From Planctomycetia bacterium (lineage in GTDB: Bacteria; Planctomycetota; Planctomycetia; Pirellulales; UBA1268): a stretch of DNA of 64,000 bases. The position numbers and the translations under genes are program-made. Of the stretch, positions 34,045-47,688 are shown in pieces (within the stretch, counting starts at the first letter, position 1; the number at the start of each line of letters is the position of its first letter). The stretch covers positions 1 through 64,000 of the forward strand of contig BJHK01000006.1 of the NCBI GenBank assembly GCA_014192425.1, in the 5' to 3' direction. The notes below the pieces were generated by a model that saw only the letters and a program-made list of their open reading frames with translations, searched no databases and was not told the origin of the DNA.

Positions 34045-34272
34045 GTGGCGAAACGCAAGTTGCCGATTCTCAAGCCGGCGGAAGTCGTGACGAGACTCGT
34101 TTCGCTGGGCTTTGAAGAGGTTCGTCAAAAAGGGTCGCACAAGCAGTTCCGTCACGCGGACGGCCGCTGCACGACGGTTCCGTTTCACAAGGGACGTGAC
34201 GTTTCCCCGATCCTGTTGCGGCAGATTGCCCGCGACATTCAGATCACCGCCGAGGAACTCGTCGATGCCTGA
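34045..34272 (+). CDS. hicA: HicA-family mRNA interferase toxin
   Basis: This 75-residue protein (GTG start) has the double-stranded-RNA-binding-like HicA fold. KPAEVVTRLVSLGFEEVRQK leads into GSHKQFRH with the catalytic histidine, then VPFHKGRDVSPILLRQIARD closes the domain. HicA cleaves mRNA independently of ribosomes. It forms an apparently complete toxin-antitoxin pair with the preceding gene, and the pair sits between two direct repeats, as in a mobile cassette. Confidence 0.9.
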   Translation: MAKRKLPILKPAEVVTRLVSLGFEEVRQKGSHKQFRHADGRCTTVPFHKGRDVSPILLRQIARDIQITAEELVDA

Positions 34273-34426
34273 CAGGCGCCGCACAGAGGTCGTGTGCTAT
34301 CGCAGTCTGCGGGTTCGCATGAGCGGGCGAGTAGTGGCCGCGATGGCGGCTCCTTAACCGTCTAGGATCGACCGTCCGCTGTCGTCGTTGCTGCTCCATG
34401 CGAGCCGGCGCGACGCCCTGCGAAGA

Positions 34427-34537
34427 AAGCTCCCCGAGTAAGACTGGCAAAAACCAGTTGTGTCCGCGGGAATGAGCGGATTTGTGGGCGATGGCGACGC
34501 AGAATCCGACGCACGCGAAAGTTCGCAGGACGTCGCA
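34427..34537. repeat. Dispersed repeat, copy B, right of hicBA
   Basis: It starts aAGCTCCCCGAGTAAGA (one mismatch to the tRNA-Asn end), then has a variable hairpin (ACTGG-caaaaa-CCAGT), the conserved CCGC-N8-GCGG hairpin and GGCGACGCAGAATCCGACGC. It is a direct repeat of copy A, 794 bp away. The following 284 bp to the sulfatase gene show nothing recognisable. Confidence 0.75.
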
Positions 34538-34821
34538 GGAAGCCGTCTGGCTTTTTGGATCTTGCGTTCACGTGCATCGGAATCGCGAATAAGTGCGTTT
34601 CCCGAATGGGCAGCCCGCTTATTTCGCTTTCTCATGCCCCCGATTGACCAATGGCCAAGGGGGTTGTGTCGGCTGACGGTGACCGGCGTTTTCACCTTGC
34701 CGTCGGTTTGCCGGTGGCCCTGTCGCTTCCAATAAACCCGGCTTAGGCTACGAACGTCTACCCGCGAACATCACCGACACGACCATCCAGTCTGATGCGT
34801 GGAGAAGTGCGAGAAACGAAA

Positions 34822-36381
34822 ATGAAACGATGGATCATGTCGCTGGGTGTATTCGTCATAGCGACCAGCTCCGTGCCGGCCGCGGAGAATGCCCGTCCAA
34901 ATATTGTGGTGATCCTGGCCGATGACCTCGGGTTCTCGGAATTGGGTTGCTACGGGTCGGACATCGCCACGCCGAACCTCGACCGGCTTGCAGCCAACGG
35001 GTTACGGTTCACCCAGTTCTACAACACCGCGCGTTGCTGGCCGACGCGCAGCGCGTTGATGACCGGCTATTACCCGCAGCAGATTCGAATGGATCCGCCC
35101 AGAGGAAAGCTGCCGGAGTGGACGCGCACGTTGCCACAACGGCTCAAGCCGGCGGGGTACAGGTGTTACCACTCCGGCAAGTGGCACGTCTCCGGTGCAT
35201 CGAACCCACGAACCGCCGCCGGATTTGACCGTTCCTATGAAATCGAGGGCGGGCAGAACAATTACTTCAAGGCATCCGATGTCATCGAGGATGGTAGGCA
35301 ATTATCCAAGCAGCCGGATTTCTACGTAACGATCGGCGCTGCGGACCATGCGATACGCTGTCTGAAGGAGCACGCTGAAAAATATTCCGGCCAACCGTTC
35401 TTCGAATACCTGGCGTTCACCGCGCCTCACTTTCCCTTGCATGCTTTGCCGGAGGACATAGCCCGGTACAAGGACCGCTACCTGAACGGCTGGGATCAGG
35501 TGCGTGAGGAACGTTGGCAGAATCTGCGGCGGATGGGCATCGTCACGTGCGAACTGTCCCCGCTGGAGACAGCCTTCACGCCGCGCTATTTCACGCCACA
35601 GGTTTTGCAGACGCTCGGCCCCGGCGAGATTCGACATCCGGTTCCGTGGGCGCACTTGACCGACGAACAGAAACAATTCCAAGCCATGAAGATGGCGATC
35701 CAAGCGGCGATGATCGACCGGATGGATCGTGAGATCGGCCGCGTGTTCGACCAGATCCGAGCCATGGGCGCGTGGGACAACACGATCATCTTGTTCCTGT
35801 CGGACAACGGATCTGACGCCACGATCATGGTGCGAGGCGGGGGACATGAGCGCGCCGTCGCACCCGGTTCCGAGAAGTCCTACCTGTGCCTCGGACCAGG
35901 CTGGGCGAGCGCCGGCAACACTCCGTTCCGGCGGCACAAGATCTGGACGCACGAAGGCGGGGTTTCCACGCCGTTGATCGTGCACTGGCCCAAGGGCATC
36001 ACCGCCAAGGGCGAACTGCGTCACGACGTTGGCCACGTCGTTGATGTGGTGCCGACGCTGCTCGACGTGGCCGGCATCACACCGGCATTGGCGGACGGTG
36101 CGCCGCCGTTTCCGGGGCGCAGCCTGGCGCCGGCCCTTGCCGAGAATAACAGCGTGATCCGCGACTACGTTTTCTTTGAGCACGAAGGCAGCCGTGCGTT
36201 GCGGATGGGCAACTACAAACTCGTTTCCGCCGTAGAGGACAAGAACGTCTGGGAGTTGTACGACCTTGCGACGGACCGTGGCGAGCAACGCAATCTCGCC
36301 GTCGCCCAACCGGAGCGTGTCCGCGAGATGGTGGCACGCTGGCAGGAGTTAAAGAAACAATTCACCCGTGATGCTGGCTAA
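34822..36381 (+). CDS. Secreted type I (formylglycine) sulfatase
   Basis: I prefer the ATG at 34822 (MKRWIMSLGVFVIATSSVPA) because it gives a clean signal peptide; 34795 is an alternative. The protein has 519 residues. NIVVILADDLGFSELGCYG provides metal ligands, and CWPTRSALMTGYYP is the sulfatase signature, with the cysteine converted to formylglycine by an FGE enzyme. SGKWHVSG and FLSDNGSDAT complete the active site. It is arylsulfatase-A-like; planctomycetes use many of these on sulfated algal polysaccharides, but the substrate cannot be read here. It is the last gene before the tRNA-Asn repeat. Confidence 0.9.
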   Translation: MKRWIMSLGVFVIATSSVPAAENARPNIVVILADDLGFSELGCYGSDIATPNLDRLAANGLRFTQFYNTARCWPTRSALMTGYYPQQIRMDPPRGKLPEWTRTLPQRLKPAGYRCYHSGKWHVSGASNPRTAAGFDRSYEIEGGQNNYFKASDVIEDGRQLSKQPDFYVTIGAADHAIRCLKEHAEKYSGQPFFEYLAFTAPHFPLHALPEDIARYKDRYLNGWDQVREERWQNLRRMGIVTCELSPLETAFTPRYFTPQVLQTLGPGEIRHPVPWAHLTDEQKQFQAMKMAIQAAMIDRMDREIGRVFDQIRAMGAWDNTIILFLSDNGSDATIMVRGGGHERAVAPGSEKSYLCLGPGWASAGNTPFRRHKIWTHEGGVSTPLIVHWPKGITAKGELRHDVGHVVDVVPTLLDVAGITPALADGAPPFPGRSLAPALAENNSVIRDYVFFEHEGSRALRMGNYKLVSAVEDKNVWELYDLATDRGEQRNLAVAQPERVREMVARWQELKKQFTRDAG

Positions 36382-36439
36382 AGGCCCCGGGTTCGCGGTC
36401 ATGGCCACCCTAAAATCCCGTAAGTGTTCGCAGAATCGA

Positions 36440-36615
36440 GGCGACGCAAAATCCGACGCAGAATCCGACGCACGGTCTGCTCGCAGGGGGCCGCAGGAGG
36501 TCGCAGGAGGTCGCACCGAAAAATTCGCCGCCTGCCAAAAACACAAGCCGCAGAACGACTTGCGTCTTCCTGCGGCCTGGTGCGGTCTCTTGCGGCCACT
36601 TTCAAAAAGGGCCGT
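36440..36615. repeat. Dispersed repeat, copy E: module directly 3' of tRNA-Asn
   Basis: From 36440 there are short tandem units (GACGCA-AATCC three times, then CGCAGGAGGT twice), followed by the 84-nt module (36511-36594) shared with copy C at 24257-24340. On the minus strand, downstream of the tRNA, the hairpin GCCGCAG-N16-CTGCGGC and the T-rich stretch after it could end the tRNA transcript. With the tRNA end it forms the right boundary of the 24.3-36.6 kb segment. Confidence 0.75.
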
Positions 36616-36617
36616 AG

Positions 36618-36689
36618 CTCCCCGAGTAGGATTCGAACCTACAACCTAGCGGTTAACAGCCGCTCGCTCTACCGTTGAGCTATCGGGGA
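36618..36689 (-). tRNA. tRNA-Asn (anticodon GTT)
   Basis: On the minus strand TCCCCGA (36689-36683) pairs with TCGGGGA (36625-36619). The D arm is GCTC-AACGGTA-GAGC, the anticodon arm AGCGG-CTGTTAA-CCGCT and the T arm GTAGG-TTCGAAT-CCTAC, with discriminator G. GTT reads AAC/AAT. CCA is not encoded. Its last 13-16 bases recur at four other places in the window. Confidence 0.97.
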
Positions 36690-36757
36690 TCGTGACGAGT
36701 TCACGGCCTTGGAAAATACACGATTTCCGCCGCCAATGCGATGCCCGCTCGCCAGGC

Positions 36758-37192
36758 TCATGCCTCCTCCGGGGAGCGGGTTTTTTCCAGCACGACCCGG
36801 TTGCCCTTGGCGTTGTACTCGATGCGGGTCATGAACGACCGCATCAGCATCACGCCCCGGCCACTCGGCACCTCGAGCCGATCGTCCTGCGTGCAGTCGG
36901 GGACCAGAGCCGGGTCGAACCCCGGACCCTCGTCAGCGATGTCGATGCGGAACAGGTCGCGAGACACCTCGCAGATGACGTGCACCCGCTTGCGCGGATC
37001 GAGACGGTTGCCATGCAGAATCGCGTTGACGATCGCTTCCTCCGCGGCGAGATGGATGCCGAACTTGTCGGTCGCCGACCAGCCCTGCCGGTCGAGTTCG
37101 CCGAGCAGTTCTTCCATGATCAGTCGGTTGGCTCCCCGCTCGCTGGGCAGATCCAGTTCGCGCCGCCACTCGGCTGCAGCATCGTTTTTCAT
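36758..37192 (-). CDS. RsbW-like anti-sigma factor kinase (HATPase)
   Basis: The start at 37192 (MKNDAAAEWRRE) gives 144 residues. The GHKL ATPase boxes are visible: HLAAEEAIVNAILHGNRLDP is the N-box, IADEGPGFDP the G1 box and PSGRGVMLMRSFM the G2 box. RsbW/SpoIIAB-like proteins bind a sigma factor or another target and phosphorylate an STAS-domain partner. The STAS gene lies 60 bp upstream on the same strand, so the two make a partner-switching pair. No sigma factor gene is nearby. Confidence 0.85.
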   Translation of the reverse strand: MKNDAAAEWRRELDLPSERGANRLIMEELLGELDRQGWSATDKFGIHLAAEEAIVNAILHGNRLDPRKRVHVICEVSRDLFRIDIADEGPGFDPALVPDCTQDDRLEVPSGRGVMLMRSFMTRIEYNAKGNRVVLEKTRSPEEA

Positions 37193-37252
37193 GTCGCATC
37201 GCCGCCACGGTCCGACCAAACGGGGCCGGCGTCGCGGCCATCGAGATTCCGT

Positions 37253-37606
37253 TCAGAAGGCCGCTACCGCCTCGGCCTCCTCGCCCCGGATGTCGAAGAC
37301 CTTGTTGAGCTTCGTGATCTGAAAAACCTCGAGGATCTCCGGCCGGATGTTGCTCAACTTGAGCCGGCCCTGGTGCGCCTTCACCTTGCGGTCGAGCGTG
37401 ATCAATTTGCCCAGCGCGGCGCTGGAGAGAAACTCGACGTTCGTGAAATTCAGGACGATGCTTCGGCGATTGTCCTGCTCCACGAGCGCGAACAGATCGG
37501 CCCCCAGTTCCTGGATGCCGGCCTCGTCGAGGATTTTCTTGTCGTGGAAACTCACGATCGTCACGTCGCCAGCCTTGGAGACGTCGATCCGCCGATACGC
37601 TGCCAT
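37253..37606 (-). CDS. STAS-domain anti-sigma factor antagonist
   Basis: This 117-residue protein has the SpoIIAA/RsbV fold: DVTIVSFHDKKILDEAGIQE, SIVLNFTNVEFLSSAALGKL and IRPEILEVFQITKLNKVFDI. The serine in EFLSSAALG is the expected phosphorylation site of the RsbW-like kinase encoded next to it. When dephosphorylated, such proteins bind the kinase and release its target. Confidence 0.9.
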   Translation of the reverse strand: MAAYRRIDVSKAGDVTIVSFHDKKILDEAGIQELGADLFALVEQDNRRSIVLNFTNVEFLSSAALGKLITLDRKVKAHQGRLKLSNIRPEILEVFQITKLNKVFDIRGEEAEAVAAF

Positions 37607-38131
37607 GCCGCCCCTCGGGATGCGTTAGAAGCCCCGGGATGGCCCGGGAAAAGCAGCCTAGCCGGTCGGATGCGCAATTGCCACGCTTGCCAGCCACCTC
37701 CGTCGTTCAGCCCGTCATCCGGCCGGAATGCCAGCCCTCCCGACGGCCGCCGTCGCCCCGAAAGCCTTCGGGGAGACCGAACAAGTCCGGGTCGTGGCAC
37801 AGGTTTTGGCGGCGCGTTCCCTGCCATTCTGACAGCGGATCGAGGGTTGCTGGAGAGGGTCAGGAAGGGCAAGAAATGCGGCAAACGGCGGTTTTTCCCT
37901 GTCCGGCCGGGCGTGAGTGGCTTGTGGCGCGCCAGTTGCTCCCGTGTGTCGGGGCCGGTCCTTGCTCGTCGCGTCCTTTGGCAGTCCACTGTCGGGGATC
38001 GAGGCCTTCACGGAGCGAGCATGACGCGCACATGACGCGACATGGTCGCTCTGGACGCCCAGGGCCGGCCAAGGAGGCCGCCGGGGCCGGGAATGTCTGC
38101 ATTGAAGAGTTCGTCACTGAAAGGAAACCGC
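37607..38131. other. 525-bp intergenic stretch before groES
   Basis: I see no gene here; the open frames have no family features. A short direct repeat, acatgacgcg, occurs around 38028-38045. No CIRCE element (GAGTGC-type inverted repeat for HrcA) is visible, although it would be expected upstream of groESL under HrcA control. Confidence 0.6.
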
Positions 38132-40172
<2,041 letters not shown>

Positions 40173-40207
40173 TCCAGCCCGGCCGAAGGGCCGTGGCGAT
40201 TGCACGG

Positions 40208-40239
40208 AAAGCCGGGGTGGCCATCGCCGCCCCGGCTTT
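40208..40239. terminator. Bidirectional terminator hairpin after groEL
   Basis: AAAGCCGGGG (40208-40217) and CCCCGGCTTT (40230-40239) form a perfect 10-bp stem with a 12-nt loop, lying between the convergent groEL and isomerase genes. T-rich bases follow on both strands (cTTTctccgTTT and its counterpart), consistent with termination from either side. Confidence 0.75.
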
Positions 40240-40264
40240 CTCCGTTTCCGGGGCAGCGCCGGAT

Positions 40265-41170
40265 TCAGAACGGGTTGGGCACGAACGGGCCGCCGCGGCA
40301 CGCCTTGAGATGCGCAAGCGCCGCCACCTGGCCGGTCGTCTCGAGGGCGTCGCGAAACACCGGGTCGTGAAAGCCCTCGATGTCGATGCTCCCACGCCAG
40401 CCGGCGAGCCGGAGGATGTCGAACACCTCGCGCCAGTCGGTCTCACCCCGGCCGGGAAAGCGGTGCTGGACGTAGGACACGCCCCCGCGGATGCCGTGCT
40501 CGCGGATCACGTCGCGGCGCAGCATCGCGTCCTTGCCGTGGATGTGCCAGATCCGGGCGGCGTATTTCCGCAGCTGGGGCAGGGGATCGACGAAGCTCAC
40601 GATCTGGTGGCAGGGCTCCCACTGGAGGCCGATCGCGGGGCTCTCCAGCGCGGCGAACATCTCGTCCCAGGCCCGCGGGGCGTGGGCGATGTTCCAGTCG
40701 CCATGCTCCCAGGTGCCGCGCTTCTCGCAGTTCTCGAACGCCAGTCGCACGCCTCGATCCTCGGCCCGCCGAGCGAGCGGGCCGAACACGGCGGCGAACC
40801 GGGAAAACGAGTCCGGCACCGGCCGGCCCGGAATCCGCCCCGCGAAGCCGGCGACGACGTCGCAGCCGAACGCCGGCGCCGCGTCGATGAGGGTCTCCCA
40901 GTCGGCGACCGTCTCCGGGCTCGTCAGCGGATTGCCGTAGACGCCGATGGCGCTGACGCGGCACGCCGGATCGGCGGCGGTGACGGCGTGGGCGTCGAGC
41001 GCGCCCCGCACCGCGGCCGCCAGCCCGGCCACATCGAAGTCACCGACGCGAGCCCCGAAGCTGATCTGGAACGACTCGAAGCCCTGGGGCAGAAGCTGGC
41101 CGATGACCGCGGCCGTGCGGTCGTGCGCGGGGACGACCGTGCCGATGCGGATGTCGCCATGGCCGATCAT
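40265..41170 (-). CDS. Sugar phosphate isomerase/epimerase-like TIM-barrel protein
   Basis: This 301-residue protein belongs to the xylose-isomerase-like TIM-barrel (AP endonuclease 2) family. GVRLAFENCEKRG and GLQWEPCHQ supply the first metal ligands, ARIWHIHGKDAM the histidines, and GWRGSIDIEGFHDPVF the final glutamate. The sugar is unknown. The ATG at 41170 overlaps the stop of the small membrane protein gene (ATGA), so it is the last gene of the feo operon, an unusual association. Confidence 0.8.
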   Translation of the reverse strand: MIGHGDIRIGTVVPAHDRTAAVIGQLLPQGFESFQISFGARVGDFDVAGLAAAVRGALDAHAVTAADPACRVSAIGVYGNPLTSPETVADWETLIDAAPAFGCDVVAGFAGRIPGRPVPDSFSRFAAVFGPLARRAEDRGVRLAFENCEKRGTWEHGDWNIAHAPRAWDEMFAALESPAIGLQWEPCHQIVSFVDPLPQLRKYAARIWHIHGKDAMLRRDVIREHGIRGGVSYVQHRFPGRGETDWREVFDILRLAGWRGSIDIEGFHDPVFRDALETTGQVAALAHLKACRGGPFVPNPF

Positions 41171-41367
41171 GGTGCAGACCGGCGGGCAGTCTGCCCGGGT
41201 GGCCGGGTGCCGGTCATGACGAGCCGGTCGAGCGGCACGAAGGCCGGGGCGCCGGGCTGACCGGTGGTGGGTCCGCCGCAGCCGGGGGCGCGGAGCCGGC
41301 GCACGGTCATCCGCACGAGCCAGACCGCGGCCCCGACGGCGACGGCGATGACGATCGCATCCTGCAT
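41167..41367 (-). CDS. Small membrane protein of the feo operon
   Basis: This 66-residue protein (MQDAIVIAVAVGAAVWLVRM) has a ribosome site GGAGGGG 6 nt upstream. It has one N-terminal transmembrane helix, then a basic stretch TVRRLRAPGCGG and a proline-rich tail. It occupies the position of the short FeoB-associated membrane proteins, but it has only one cysteine where the Cys-rich type has several. It starts 14 bp after feoB ends and overlaps the isomerase start. Confidence 0.6.
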   Translation of the reverse strand: MQDAIVIAVAVGAAVWLVRMTVRRLRAPGCGGPTTGQPGAPAFVPLDRLVMTGTRPPGQTARRSAP

Positions 41368-41381
41368 GCCCGCCCCTCCGC

Positions 41382-44593
<3,212 letters not shown>

Positions 44594-44637
44594 TCCCGTC
44601 GTCGCTGGCGTCGGGGGAGCCGCCGGACCAAACAGAC

Positions 44638-44695
44638 TTGAACACCCTGTAAAATCTAGCTATAATAGCCTTGTAGTGATCCGATGGTCCCATCG
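44638..44695 (+). promoter_or_regulatory. Consensus promoter and operator-like palindrome of the Phd/PIN pair
   Basis: TTGAAC (44638-44643), a 17-nt spacer and a perfect TATAAT (44661-44666) form one of the strongest promoters in the window. Just downstream CGATGG-tc-CCATCG (44682-44695) is an inverted repeat that would be covered by an autoregulating antitoxin. Confidence 0.75.
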
Positions 44696-44721
44696 TCGAG
44701 ATGGCGGTCCGAGAGTTTTTC

Positions 44722-45015
44722 ATGCACCGCACGAGCATCACCGAAGCGAAGAACAACCTGAGCGCCCTTATCGACCGGGTGCGACGGGGTGAGAGCGTGC
44801 TGATCTGCGACCGCAACCGGCCGGTGGCACGACTGCAGCCGATCGGCGCCGGCACCGACATCGGGACTGATGCGCCGTGGCTCCAGGGCCTCATTCGAGA
44901 TGGCCTGTTGGCACCGGCCGCCAGACGACTTTCGCCACGGAGTCTCCCTCGACCCGTGAAGCCGGCCAAGGCGACAAGCATCGTCGCGGCGCTGCAGGCC
45001 GACCGGGACGAGTAG
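44722..45015 (+). CDS. Phd/YefM-family antitoxin
   Basis: The start at 44722 (MHRTSITEAKNNLSALIDRV) gives 97 residues; an ATG at 44701 would add seven. The N-terminal part is the Phd/YefM DNA-binding fold (RRGESVLICDRNRPVARLQP). The C-terminal part is a proline-rich flexible tail that would wrap around the toxin. The PIN toxin gene follows after 5 bp. Promoter and palindrome upstream fit conditional autoregulation. Confidence 0.88.
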   Translation: MHRTSITEAKNNLSALIDRVRRGESVLICDRNRPVARLQPIGAGTDIGTDAPWLQGLIRDGLLAPAARRLSPRSLPRPVKPAKATSIVAALQADRDE

Positions 45016-45020
45016 CCGCG

Positions 45021-45443
45021 ATGCGCTATTGGGATGCATCGGCCATCGTCCCGCTGCTCGTTCATGAGCCGCGATCCGCCGAGGTTCAGGCCGCCTTGGC
45101 CGAGGATGCCGGGGTCGTGACCTGGTGGGGGACGCGGATCGAGTGCGTTTCGGCGATCGCCAGGCTCGAGCGGGCAGCGGCCTTGACCCCGCGCCAGGCG
45201 GCGGAAGCGATCGAACTGGTGCGTGCGCTTGCCGGCGGGTGGCATGAGATCCTTCCCGTGGAACCGGTCCGGGAGACCGCGTGCCGCCTGCTGCGGGTGC
45301 ATGCGATTCGCGCGGCCGACGCGATGCAGCTCGCAGCCGCGACGGTCATGGCCGCCGGCCGGCCTGCCGAGGTGTGGTTTCTGGCATTCGACGACCGGCT
45401 GCGGCTGGCTGCGGGCCGCGAGGGGTTCCGCGTCGGTCCCTGA
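45021..45443 (+). CDS. VapC-like PIN-domain toxin
   Basis: This 140-residue PIN-domain ribonuclease begins MRYWDASAIVPLLVHEPRS with the first acidic residue D5. RIECVSAIARLER supplies the conserved glutamate, IRAADAMQLAAA the third acidic residue and LAFDDRLRLAA the fourth. VapC toxins cleave tRNA or rRNA at an Mg2+ site. Together with the preceding Phd-type gene it forms a complete toxin-antitoxin pair. Confidence 0.9.
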   Translation: MRYWDASAIVPLLVHEPRSAEVQAALAEDAGVVTWWGTRIECVSAIARLERAAALTPRQAAEAIELVRALAGGWHEILPVEPVRETACRLLRVHAIRAADAMQLAAATVMAAGRPAEVWFLAFDDRLRLAAGREGFRVGP

Positions 45444-45525
45444 CAAGACGGTCAGACTGCTGGCTGGGTAGCGGCTCACGATCCAAGCGGACGACGGTCG
45501 CCGCCGCACACTGGGCGGTGCTTGC

Positions 45526-47688
45526 CTACCCCGGGCGGCCGCCGCCGGCGGCGCGCTGGTCGATCGCCAGTCGCATGGTCACGCTCCAGCGGCCGGTCGC
45601 GTCGGGTGTGACGATCCAGTGCGGCATGACCACCACCGACTGATGGACCAGTTCGAAGCCCCCCTCCGACTGGCTCACGGAACGGATCGGAAACGTCCAC
45701 ATGCCCCCCGAGCCCCCCGTTGAAGGCACGGCGCACTCGAGGAGCACGTCGATGCCGAGCCAGCCGTCCACGAGGCCCAGCCGCGTCGTGCCGGGCAGGT
45801 CGAGCGCGTGGCCGAGGTCGCCGAGCGCCGTGCCGTGGCCGTCGTGGAAAAACCTGCCCGCGGCGTTCGCCGGCATGCCCGCGAAGTTGAACTCCACGGC
45901 CAGGTGCTGGCGGAAGTCGGCGGGCAGGCCGGAGAGGACATAGGCGATGTCGAGCCCCTGCCCGCCGCGGGCGACCGTGATCGTCTTCTGGAGGCGAAAC
46001 GGAATGCCCCAGGCGTTGCCAGCGCGGGCCAGCGCCAGGGCGACCCGGTCGGGGTCGCGGCGGAGCGTGGCCGTGTAGCTGCCGGCGGCGAAGTCACCCC
46101 GCTCCGCGGCCGCCCCGTCGGCGACGTCGGCGGCAGTCGCGGCCACGTCCCAGAAATGATCGACGAGGCTCTTGCGCCGGGACACGTCGTAGCGGACCAT
46201 CCGCTCCAGCCCCTCGTGCTTGAACTTCGCCGGCTGCGACTCGTCGACGATGCTCCGCGCAGCCCCCGGGCCGGCGATGACCTGCGCGTGGTAGGCCTCG
46301 GGGCGGCGATCGAGCGTGGCGAGGAGGTTGTGCCGGGAGGTGCGCAGATCGAGTTCGTAGAGGATGCCGCCACGGGCCGGTGCGATCCAGGCTTCGAGGG
46401 CGTCGCTGCCGATCCGGATCTCGTCGTGGCCGTCGAAGTCGAAGTCGGCTGTCGTCGTCTCGATCCACGGCGCTGTTCGGCCCTCGGCCCGGTCGGCGGC
46501 GACGTCGGCCGCGATCAGTTCCGCGAACACGGCGTTGCGCAGGTGGGGCAGGTAGATGCCGCCGAAGGCGCCGTGCCAGTAGGCACAGTTGCACTGCCCG
46601 CGATACAGGGCCCGCTCGGCCTCGGCGAGCGGGCCGGCCCCGGCGCTGCCGGCGTCGCTGAGCCGGGCGAGCCGCGTGCTCACCGCCATCATCCGGGCAT
46701 ACATCTCGTTGGCCTCGGGATAGCGGCGCCGAAAGTTCCGCCACGAACCGCCGCGCAGGAAGGCGGCGGCACCGGCCAGCCGCGGATCCGCGGCGGCCGC
46801 CTTGCGGGCCTCGATGCAGGCCAGCTGCGGCTCCGGCGGCAGCACCCACTCGGTCATCTCACGGTAGCTGCATTCGGGCAGCCAGACCGTGCCCGCCGGG
46901 GGCTCGTCCGCCACCACTTCCGCCGGCAGGCACATCCGGATCCAGTCGGCGTTCGCCTCGAGCAGCCCGAAGAACCGCTCCAGCCAGCCTTCCGTGAAGC
47001 AGGTGCGGTGCGTCTCCGGCCAGGCGCCGAATTTTTCACCGTCGTCGGCGAACACGGCGAGCGCGCCGGGCCGCCGCGTCGCCATGAAGCGGAGGTGGTC
47101 GATCGTCGCCTCGGGAGCCGCGAACGGGATCAGGTAGCGCAGCCGCTCGCTCACCGGAAAGACGGCAAGCGTCTTGCCGTCCGCTTCCGTCAGCCAGAGC
47201 CGGTCGAGCTCGTCGTCGCGCAGGCCGGCGGCCTTGAAGTGGGTGTCGTCGAGGATCGTCCAGGTCATGCCGGCGGCGGCGATGTCGGCGGCCATGCCGG
47301 GATCCCAGACCCGCTCCGCGACCCACATGCCGCGGACCGGTGTCCGCAGCCGAGCCTCGAGCCAGTCGCGATACAGGCCGATCTGGCCGATCCGGTCGCG
47401 GGACGTGAGCAGAGCGAGGATCGGCTCGTAGAAGCCGCCGCCGACGATCTCGACCTGGCCGGCGGCGACGCGGGCGGCGAGCCGGTCGAGGTACTCGGGC
47501 CGCTGCCGGTCGAGCCACTCGGCGAGCGGTCCGCTCGTATGGATCGCGATCCGGATCGCCGGATGCCGCTCGAGCACGTCGAGAAACGGCAGGTAGCTGT
47601 CGGCGTAGGTCCGCGCGAAGACGTCGTCGAAGTTGCCGACGGGCTGATGGTCGTGGACCACGAACACGAGGCGGACGGTGGGGAGCAT
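45526..47688 (-). CDS. Glycoside hydrolase family 57 (4-alpha-glucanotransferase/alpha-amylase type)
   Basis: This 720-residue protein starts with LVFVVHDHQPVGNFDDVF, the GH57 N-terminal block. The catalytic glutamate is E125 in MWVAERVWDP and the acid is in AVFADDGEKFGAWP (about D215). YWHGAFGGIYLPHLR is the fifth conserved region. A C-terminal beta-sandwich of the DUF1925/DUF1926 type follows, as in the archaeal 4-alpha-glucanotransferase. It has no signal peptide, so it acts on cytoplasmic glucans such as glycogen. It lies 111 bp after galT on the same strand. Confidence 0.88.
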   Translation of the reverse strand: MLPTVRLVFVVHDHQPVGNFDDVFARTYADSYLPFLDVLERHPAIRIAIHTSGPLAEWLDRQRPEYLDRLAARVAAGQVEIVGGGFYEPILALLTSRDRIGQIGLYRDWLEARLRTPVRGMWVAERVWDPGMAADIAAAGMTWTILDDTHFKAAGLRDDELDRLWLTEADGKTLAVFPVSERLRYLIPFAAPEATIDHLRFMATRRPGALAVFADDGEKFGAWPETHRTCFTEGWLERFFGLLEANADWIRMCLPAEVVADEPPAGTVWLPECSYREMTEWVLPPEPQLACIEARKAAAADPRLAGAAAFLRGGSWRNFRRRYPEANEMYARMMAVSTRLARLSDAGSAGAGPLAEAERALYRGQCNCAYWHGAFGGIYLPHLRNAVFAELIAADVAADRAEGRTAPWIETTTADFDFDGHDEIRIGSDALEAWIAPARGGILYELDLRTSRHNLLATLDRRPEAYHAQVIAGPGAARSIVDESQPAKFKHEGLERMVRYDVSRRKSLVDHFWDVAATAADVADGAAAERGDFAAGSYTATLRRDPDRVALALARAGNAWGIPFRLQKTITVARGGQGLDIAYVLSGLPADFRQHLAVEFNFAGMPANAAGRFFHDGHGTALGDLGHALDLPGTTRLGLVDGWLGIDVLLECAVPSTGGSGGMWTFPIRSVSQSEGGFELVHQSVVVMPHWIVTPDATGRWSVTMRLAIDQRAAGGGRPG

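Noticed and set aside
36380-36620. Short coding frames in the repeat next to tRNA-Asn
   Set aside because: Their translations (for example VAPRVGFEPTT) come from reading through the tRNA end and the repeat; they have no start signals or family.
24000-37000. Integrase or relaxase gene that would explain the tRNA-Asn repeats
   Set aside because: No tyrosine or serine recombinase motif was seen in any frame here; the island reading therefore stays an inference.
37607-38131. CIRCE element before groES
   Set aside because: No GAGTGC-N-GCACTC-type inverted repeat is present in this interval.
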